Assembly: GCA_002349055.1 (NCBI GenBank)
Contig: DECD01000014.1
Span: 3,782-14,343, forward strand
Source of the DNA: Bacteroidales bacterium UBA2939
Lineage (GTDB): Bacteria; Bacteroidota; Bacteroidia; Bacteroidales; P3
Direction: 5' to 3'
DNA: 10,562 bases
In this document: positions 1 through 7,800 of the stretch, one piece after another
Numbering within the stretch: position 1 is the stretch's first letter
Layout: every line of letters begins with the position of its first letter
The notes under the pieces: generated by a model
The model's database searches: none
Told to the model about the DNA's origin: nothing
Seen by the model: only the letters and a program-made list of their open reading frames with translations
Position numbers and translations under genes: made by a program

Positions 1-986
1 AGTCCGAGGAAGACCTTGTTCTCTGTGGCCTGACTCCCATAGCGTTCGCTCCACTCGCCGAGACGGCGTCCGAGGTAGTATCCGTCCCAGAAGCCGCGGT
101 TGAAGACGGTGGCGAGGCGCTGCATCCAGCCCTCGATTTTCTCCTTGGTGTAGGTTCCGGCCTCAATGGCTTCGACAGCCTCGCGGTAGCATTCGGTGAC
201 GGTGCGGACATAGTCGGCGCTGCGGCCGCGCCCTTCGATTTTCAGCACACGGACGCCTGCTTTCACTATCTTGTCGAGGAAGCCAATGGTGCAGAGGTCC
301 TTGGGCGACATGATGTACTCGTTGTCAATTTCCAGCTCAAGGTCGCTCTCCTTGTCCTTGACGATGTATCCGCGGCGGCACAGCTGGAGGCAGGCACCGC
401 GGTTGGCAGAGAAGTTGTAGTTGTCGAGCGAGAGATAGCATTTGCCGGAGACGGACATGCAGAGTGCGCCGTGGGCGAAGACCTCAATCTGGACTAGGTT
501 GCCGCGTGGGCCGCGGATGTCGTTGTCGCGGATAAACTGTGTAATCTCGGCCACTTGGCGGAGAGGGAGTTCGCGGGCGGTGACGATGACGTCGGCGAAC
601 TGGGAATAGTAGCGGACGGCCTCGGTGTTGGAGACGTTGCACTGGGTGGAGATGTGGACTTCGAGGCCGATTTGGTTGGCATAGGAGATGACGGCCATAT
701 CGGAGGCGATGATGGCCGAGATGCAGGCCTTTTTTGCTGCCTCGAGGAGGTGGTGCATCTCCCCTATCTCATCATTATATATAATAGTATTGACGGTGAG
801 ATATGTGCGCACGCCTACGGCGTGCGCCACTGAAACGATGCGGGGCAAGTCGTCGACAGTGAAGTTGGCAGCGGAGCGGGAGCGCATATTCAGTTTGCCG
901 ACACCGAAGTACACGGCGTTGGCTCCCCCCTGGATGGCAGCCTGCAGGCTCTCCCACGAGCCCACGGGACTCATTATTTCAATCAT
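1..986 (-). CDS. U32 family peptidase-like [4Fe-4S] protein (3' end beyond window)
   Basis: The reading frame starts at the ATG at 986-984 and runs off the left edge after 328 complete codons. It carries the full U32 signature at residues 168-186: E-x-F-x2-G-A-L-C, four residues, then G-x-C-x-L-S. Further conserved cysteines follow at 199 and 203 in an RGAC-x2-LC motif. Cys176, Cys183, Cys199 and Cys203 are the likely iron-sulfur ligands, and Cys232 in SPKDLC is another candidate. The N-terminal part (SPVGSWESLQAAIQGGANAVYFG) is the TIM-barrel-like start usual in this family. Although named collagenase-like peptidases, characterised members (E. coli TrhP, RlhA, UbiU/UbiV) take part in tRNA, rRNA or ubiquinone hydroxylation, so an RNA-hydroxylation role is more likely than proteolysis. 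The exact substrate cannot be told from this fragment. The closest family type I recall is about 410-450 residues, so some 85-120 residues probably lie outside the window. The start is one base after the upstream gene's TAG, with no Shine-Dalgarno sequence, which suggests translational coupling. Confidence 0.93.
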   Translation of the reverse strand, partial: MIEIMSPVGSWESLQAAIQGGANAVYFGVGKLNMRSRSAANFTVDDLPRIVSVAHAVGVRTYLTVNTIIYNDEIGEMHHLLEAAKKACISAIIASDMAVISYANQIGLEVHISTQCNVSNTEAVRYYSQFADVIVTARELPLRQVAEITQFIRDNDIRGPRGNLVQIEVFAHGALCMSVSGKCYLSLDNYNFSANRGACLQLCRRGYIVKDKESDLELEIDNEYIMSPKDLCTIGFLDKIVKAGVRVLKIEGRGRSADYVRTVTECYREAVEAIEAGTYTKEKIEGWMQRLATVFNRGFWDGYYLGRRLGEWSERYGSQATENKVFLG

Positions 987-987
987 A

Positions 988-1701
988 CTAGAACGAGAAG
1001 GTGAAGCCGCACGAGGCGGTGACAAAGTCGTAAATCATGTGGGCGTTGTCGCTGTCGTTGAGGAAGTCGGAGAGCCAGGCGACGCCCACCTTGACGTTGA
1101 ACTTGAAGCTCGGGGCACCGAAGCGGAGCATCACCTGCGGCTCCAGGAGGAGGTTGGAGGTGGTGTAGTGCTCGTACTTGGAGAGATCCTCCACGCCGTC
1201 GGAGCCGAACTTGTGGTACTGGTAGTCGGGGAGGAAGCCGCCCACCTTGAGGCCCACACCGAGGTCGAGCTTTGAACTCAGCAGGTCGTGCAGGCCGACG
1301 TTGAGCTGGACAAAGGGCAGGTGGTAGTGTCCGGCGAAATGCTCGCGTCTGTCGTCCTTGTCCTCGCGGTCGGCGCCGCCGTAGCCGTAGCCGGCATAGA
1401 GTTCGGCAACGCCGTAGTCGCCCATGGGGAGGTAGACGCCCGGGGCGGCCTGGGCGTACCAGTTCTCGCCGCCGTAGTTGGCGTGGAGCTGGCCGGCGAG
1501 CCAGCCGTTGAAACCGTGGCTCACGGTGGCGTTGATGTTCATAGCGTCGATGATGCCGACCCACGAGGAGACGCTGAACGAGGCGTCGACGCGGGTGTCG
1601 CCCGCGTGGTTGATGAGCGGAATGTCGACCGCCTGGGGACGGTACACCGTGCAGCCCGTCAGGGTAAGCAGAGTGCCTGCAAAGAATAGGAGTTTCTTCA
1701 T
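988..1701 (-). CDS. Predicted outer-membrane beta-barrel-like lipoprotein, unknown function
   Basis: This 237-residue protein begins MKKLLFFAGTLLTLTGC, a lipoprotein signal peptide with lipobox L-T-G-C and the lipidated cysteine at residue 17. The mature part alternates short amphipathic strands rich in Gly, Tyr, Phe and Trp (for example residues 80-108, 128-155 and 188-209) and ends in Phe (SFSF). That is typical of Bacteroidota outer-membrane barrels of about eight strands. A charged loop (DREDKDDRRE, residues 111-120) would fit an external or periplasmic loop. I do not recognise a named family. No obvious acidic surface-export signal follows Cys17, so it may face the periplasm. It is divergent from the glucan synthase gene and lies directly upstream of the U32 gene, probably in the same transcript. 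I saw no clear Bacteroides-type promoter on this strand; the nearest TTTG-containing match is too close to the ATG to be convincing. Confidence 0.85.
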   Translation of the reverse strand: MKKLLFFAGTLLTLTGCTVYRPQAVDIPLINHAGDTRVDASFSVSSWVGIIDAMNINATVSHGFNGWLAGQLHANYGGENWYAQAAPGVYLPMGDYGVAELYAGYGYGGADREDKDDRREHFAGHYHLPFVQLNVGLHDLLSSKLDLGVGLKVGGFLPDYQYHKFGSDGVEDLSKYEHYTTSNLLLEPQVMLRFGAPSFKFNVKVGVAWLSDFLNDSDNAHMIYDFVTASCGFTFSF

Positions 1702-1776
1702 GTTGACAAATTGATAGGTTGATATGTTTTTTTGCGTAACGTGTTTTCGGGGAAAAAATTGTGCCTTAAACTTTTT

Positions 1777-1808
1777 TTTGCGTATATCGAAAAAATTTCA
1801 TAATTTTG
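1777..1808 (+). promoter_or_regulatory. Bacteroides-type sigma-ABfr promoter of the glucan synthase gene
   Basis: The -33 element TTTG (1777-1780) is followed by a 20-base AT-rich spacer and the -7 element TAATTTTG (1801-1808), a full match to TAnnTTTG. Spacing of 19-21 bases is the known optimum in Bacteroides. Transcription would start a few bases after 1808, giving a 5' leader of about 25-30 bases before the ATG at 1842. That leader has no Shine-Dalgarno sequence, which is normal in this phylum. This is the only strong signal found in the 140-base divergent spacer (1702-1841), which otherwise holds AT-rich runs and no terminator-like hairpin that I could see. Confidence 0.8.
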
Positions 1809-1841
1809 CACCGCAAATCAACGTAACTGGGAAACTAGCCT

Positions 1842-4800
1842 ATGAGAAATACTTATAACCTTTTCAAAGAGAGTGTCAAAGAGGTGACGCGATACTACTT
1901 GCTCCTGGTGGAAGAAACGCGGAGTGAGCGACTGGTGGGAAGCACAAACGAGTGGGTGCTCGACAACTACTATATGATAAGTGAGCAGGAGAAGGTGATG
2001 AAAGCGGAGCTGAAGGGAGTGGAGAGTGGTAAGTGGAGAGTGGAAAGTAAAAGAGTGGAGATTCTGTGGAAACTGCTCGAGGGCTACCTCAAGCGTAGCC
2101 ACCATGCGGTCGACAAAGAGCTGCTGTTCCGCTACCTCCGCGGCGTGCAGCTGTCCACCAAAGACTACCTCTCCTACCCCGAGGTATGGGCACTGCTGCC
2201 GCTCATGAAGGCCATACTGATTGCCGAACTGGCCACCCTCTGCCGCGAGCTGGAGGCCACGAAAGCCTACCACTACCGCCCCACCGACCGCAGCATGGGC
2301 GAAAAGGAGCACCTCGATGCGGCAGCCAAGCAGAACCTGATGATGATGAACATCTTCAACTCGCTGAAGAAGCTCTCAAAGCTCCCGATGGCCGAGTTGA
2401 TTGACGCCATAAGCTTCTCGGAAAAAGCGCTCAAGGGCGAGAAGGCCGGCATGTACGACGAGATGCAGGACAAAACCAAGGAGGACTACCGCGTGAAGAT
2501 TGTGCGCTTGAGCCACAAGCAGAAACGCTCCGAATACGAGCTGGTGAAGGAACTGGTGGCGAAAGCCGACAAGGAGGGCCGCCATGTAGGCTGGGATTTG
2601 TTCCCGCCCAAACGGTGGAACCTCCGCGCACACTGGTATATTTGGATTGTGGCAACGGTGAGTCTTGCGCTGGCCTGCGGCTTCGCCCATCTGGCGGTGA
2701 GCAGCTATTCGAGCAACATGGGGAGCCTGTGGTGGCTGGTGCTGCTGCTCACGGTCTTCATGGCGGTGCCTATGAGCCAGGTGGTGATAGACCTCTTCAA
2801 CCAGCTGCTCTACCGGCTGCACAAACCCGTGGGAACCTTCAAGCTGAAGTTCAAGGACGGCCTCATCCCCAAAGAGTACGCCACCATGGTCATCATGCCC
2901 ACCATCCTCAAGAACAAGGAGAAGACCGTAGAACTGCTGGAACAGCTCGAGGTGTACTATCTTTCCAATATCAACCGCGGCAATGGGCGTAGTGGCTTCA
3001 ATGGCGACACTGGGCAAAATCTTTATTATACGCTCATCGGCGACGCAGCCTCCTACAAGGAGTCCGATGCCCCGTGGGACCAGGAGGTGGTGGATGCAGG
3101 TCTACAGAAGGTCAACGAATTAAACAATAAATACGGGGCCCCCATTTTCAACTTCGTCTACCGCCGGCGTGCCTGGAGCGAGGGCGAGCAGTCGTGGCTG
3201 GGCCACGAACGCAAACGCGGCGCCATCCTCCATTTCAACGACCTCCTGCTGGGAGCCACGAGCGAAGAGGACAAAACAAAGCGCTTCCGCTGCGAAACCA
3301 TTACCCATTGGCTCAACGGCCAGGAGTGCCCCATACAGTTTATCATCACCCTCGACACAGATACCGAGCTGGTCCTCTATTCCGCCCAAAAACTCATCGG
3401 CGCAATGGCCCACCCCCTCAACCGCGCGCATCTCTCCCCCGACGGCCGCCGCGTCGACCGCGGCTACGGCATCATGCAACCCAGAGTGAATGTCGACGTG
3501 GAGGTCACCAACAAAAGCCGCTACGCACAGCTCTTCGCCGGTCTGGGCGGCCTCGACGTGTACACCACCGCCTCCTTCGAGCTCTACCAGGACATCTTCA
3601 ACGAGGGCTCCTTCTGCGGCAAGGGCATCTACGACCTCCGCATCTTCCAGCAGGTGCTGAATGGAACATTCCCCCAAAACCTCATCCTCAGCCACGACCT
3701 CCTCGAAGGCTGCCACATACGCTGCGGCCTCATCAACGACGTCGAACTCTTCGACGACAACCCCTCAAACTATATCGACGACGCCAAACGCCACCACCGC
3801 TGGACACGCGGCGACTGGCAAATCATCCCCTGGCTGAAGGGGAAAGTGCGAAACGAAAAAGGCGAACGAGTGAAAAACCAAGTGAACACCATCGGCCGCT
3901 GGAAAATTTTCGACAACCTGCGCCGCAGCGTCCTCAGCCTGGCTCTCCTCGTCGCCATCCTTGTGGGCTACAGCCTCGACGGCCTCAACGGCCTCTCGGG
4001 CTTCAGCGGCACCTGGTTCGTGGCCGCCGCTCTGGTGGCCGTGGCCAGCCCCATCGTCTTCTTCATCCTGGGACAGGTAACCCGGGTGCCCAGCTTTGGC
4101 AAGCGGTACAAATACTACATGACCCTCATGCGCGGCTTCAAAGTCATCATCTACCGCTCCCTCGTCCAGTTCGCACTGCTGCCCAAGGAAGCGTGCATGT
4201 ATACCGACGCCCTGGTCCGCGCCTGCTGGCGCATGTGGTTCTCGCACCACAACCTCCTCGCCTGGATCACCAGCGACGAGGCCGCCAAAAGCACCAAGGG
4301 CACCCTCGACGACTACCTGAAGAAATTCTGGTTCAACTATGCGGCGAGTGCAGTGCTGGTGGTGTTGGGACTGCTGGGCGATGTGGGTCCCTTGGGCTGG
4401 GCGGGCATTTTCTTCTGCCTGGCAATGTGGACGAGTGCACCCTTCCTGATGTACTGGCTGGGCAAAAAATTCCCGCACGACCGGAAGACCCTCTCCGAAA
4501 AAGAGACCGACGAGGTGCGGCAGCTGGCCAAAGACACCTGGCACTTCTTCGACAGCCTCATTACCGAGGAAAACCACTGGCTCATCCCCGACAACTACCA
4601 GCTCAACCGCGAAAAGAAATCGGACTACAAGACCTCTCCGACCAACATCGGCTTTTCATTGACCGCCGTCGTCTCGGCAGCCGAGCTGGGCTTCATCACC
4701 CGCGAAGCCGCCGTCGAACGCATCGAGCATATCGTCGCCACCGTCGAGAAACTGGAAAAATGGAACGGCCACCTCTACAACTGGTACGGCCTCGAGACTC

Positions 4801-7800
4801 TGAACGCGCTGCCCAACTTCTTCATCTCCACCTGCGACTCGGGCAACTTCGTCGCCTGCCTCTACGTCGTCAAGGGCTTCTTGGACACCATCCGTAGAGA
4901 CGCGGGCCTGCCCCGTCTCCAACAGCTCCTCGCCAAGGTCGACCGCCTCATCTCCCAGACCGACTTCTCAAAGCTCTACAACCCTCAGCTGGATGTCTTC
5001 TCCATCGGCTACGACACCCAGAGCCACACCCTCCTACCCTACCACTACAACAACTTCGCCTCCGAGGCGCGCCTCACCTCCTTCCTCACCATCGCCCAGG
5101 GCGACGCCCCCTACAAGCACTGGTTCTGCCTCGACAAAACGCTCGTGCAATACGGCGGCTACAAAGGCGTGGCCTCCTGGTACGGCACACTGTTCGAGTA
5201 CTTCATGCCCCTCATCTTCCTCCCCACCTACAAGCACACGCTGATGGACGAAACCTACAGCTTCGCCATCCGTGCCCAGCGCGCCTTCTATCCCCAGCCC
5301 TGGGGCATCAGCGAGACGGCCTACAACGAACTCGACGACGCCCAGAACTACAAGTACCACGCCTTCGGAGTGCCCTACCTGAAATTCCAGAACACCACCC
5401 CCGACCGCATCGTCGTGTCGCCCTACAGCTCGCTGATGACCATCAGCGTCGACGACCGCGCCGTCTACGAGAACATCCAGAACTTCAAGAAACTCGACAT
5501 GTACGACCAATTCGGATTCCTCGAAAGCTACGACGAAGAAGACCACGTCTCCGTGAAAGCCCACTACGCCCACCACCAGGGCATGATTCTCGCCTCGCTG
5601 GCCAACTACCTGGCCAACCACTGCCTCCAGCGCTACTTCATGCAGGAACCCGCCATGAAAAGCATGGAAACCCTCCTCAAGGAAAAAGCCCAAGTCAAAC
5701 CCTACATCGACCTCAAGGTCACGCAATACAAGCGCTATCAGTACTCGAAAGTGCAGACCGAGAGCGACGCCCGCAACTTCGACACCATAGCCAACGTGCC
5801 CGAGACCGGCGTCCTCAGCAACGGCCAGTACACCGTCCACCTCAACGACCGCGGCAGCGGCTTCTCGCGCTACAAAAACATCCTGCTCAACCGCTACCGC
5901 AAAATCACCTCCGACCACTACGGCTCCTACCTCTACATCCGCAACCTCGCCAACGACCACCTCTGGTCCAACACCTATGCACCCCTCGACGTGATGCCGG
6001 AGAGCTATCACGTCTCCTTCGCCAGCGACAAAATCACCTACCTTCGCGTCGACTTCGACATCGAGACCAAAACCGAAATCACCGTCCTGAAGGACCGCAG
6101 CGCCGAATTGCGCCACATAACCTTCACCAACAACAGCGGACAGCCAGTCGACCTCGAAATCACCTCCTACGGCGAGGTGGTCCTCGCTCCGCCGGCCGAG
6201 GACGAAAACCACCGCGTATTCAACGCCATGAAAATCTTCTCGGAATACGACCCCGCGCACCAAGCACTCATCTTCTCCCGCCCAGGCACCGCCCATTCCC
6301 GCCACTACCTCCTCCACAAGCTGTGGGTCGAGGAAAATGAGAAAGAAGAAATGCGAAATGAAAACGGGGTGGTGGAATACGAGACCTCGCGACTGAAATT
6401 CCTCGGACGCGGGAACAGCCTGCGCCACGCCGACATCATCGAGAACCGCCGCGTCCTCTCCTCGACCGTGGGCACCACCCTCGACCCCGTCTTCTCCATG
6501 CGCCGACGGCTCCATATTGCCGACGGCAAGAGCGGTGAAGCCTTCATCCTCACGGGCTTCTCGAAGTCCAAGGAGCACCTGCTGCAACTGACGGAGCAAT
6601 ACCAGAGTCACGTCGACGTGGAGCATGCCTTCAAAACCGCCTCGGTCTTCAACAACATGCGCAACAGCATGTCGCTCCTCAAGGGCAGCCAGATGCGCCT
6701 GTACAACAACATCTCCAAATACCTCACGCAGACGGCCACCTTGGGCAACGAACGGCAGAAAATCCTCGCTAAGAACACCCTCTCGCAAAGCGGTCTCTGG
6801 CGCTTCTCCATCAGCGGCGACCTGCCCATCATCCTCATGGAGGTCGACAGCATGGAGCACTCGGGATTTGCCAAGGAGATGCTCCGCGCCTTCGAGTACT
6901 ACAAGACCCACGGCCTCGTGCTCGACCTCGTGTTCATCAACGATGCGCCCAATGTAGAGCGCGAGGGCCTGACGCACTTCATCCGCGGGATGGCCAACAC
7001 GGAGCACCTGTGGGCGCCCCACAGCGAGCGGGGCAGCGTCTATATCGTCGACGGCGCAAACCTCAGCGAGGCCGAGCGCACGCTGTTCCACACCGTCGCC
7101 CACCTCTCCTTCTCCTCGAAGGAGGGCATCACCATCCATGAGCAGCTGCGCCGGCTGGAGATTGCCAACCAGCACTACCAGGACAAGATTGAATACCCCG
7201 TGCTGAAGCCCAAGAAGGAGTTCCGAGTGTGGAGCGACCTGGAGTTCTACAACCAGTACGGCGGATTTGATAATGAAGGACGGGACTATGTGGTCACCAA
7301 CACCAACACCCCCATGCCGTGGGTCAACGTGATAGCCAACGAGAGCCACTTCGGCTTCATCGTCAGCTCGACTATGGCGGGCTTCACCTTTGCCCACAAC
7401 GCCCAGCAGTTCAAGCTCACCAGCTGGAGCAACGACATTGTGCGCGACAACGCCTCCGAAATGCTCCTCATCAACAAGCAACAGTTCCTTCCGGCCACAG
7501 CGCGCCACTCGCAGGGATGGTCGGCCTTTGATGCCGAATACGACGGGATGAAGGTGGCCGTGCGCCTCTTCGTGGCCGTCGACCGCATGGAGAAATACTA
7601 CCAAATCAGGGTCGAGAACACTGCCGCCGAGCCGCAGCATGTGCAGCTCGACATGGTGTACAAGCTGGTCCTCGGCCTCTCGGAGGAGCAGACGGCCCGC
7701 TACCTCTACTCCGAGTGGGACCAAGCCTCCAACTCCATCCTCGTCCGCAACGTCTACCACCCCATCTACCGCCACCAGGTGGTGCGCCTCACCGCCACCG

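Noticed and set aside
1..986. The U32 gene as a truncated pseudogene
   Set aside because: The frame is open to the window edge with all signature cysteines intact; it is simply cut by the window.
1701..1841. A minus-strand promoter for the lipoprotein gene
   Set aside because: The best TnnnTTTG-like match lies about five bases from the ATG and has no properly spaced TTTG upstream; other sites match less well.
3194..4897. A 567-codon plus-strand frame overlapping the synthase gene
   Set aside because: The product is dominated by Arg, Pro and His, as expected from an off-frame reading of GC-rich DNA, while the main frame here carries all the conserved GT84 motifs.
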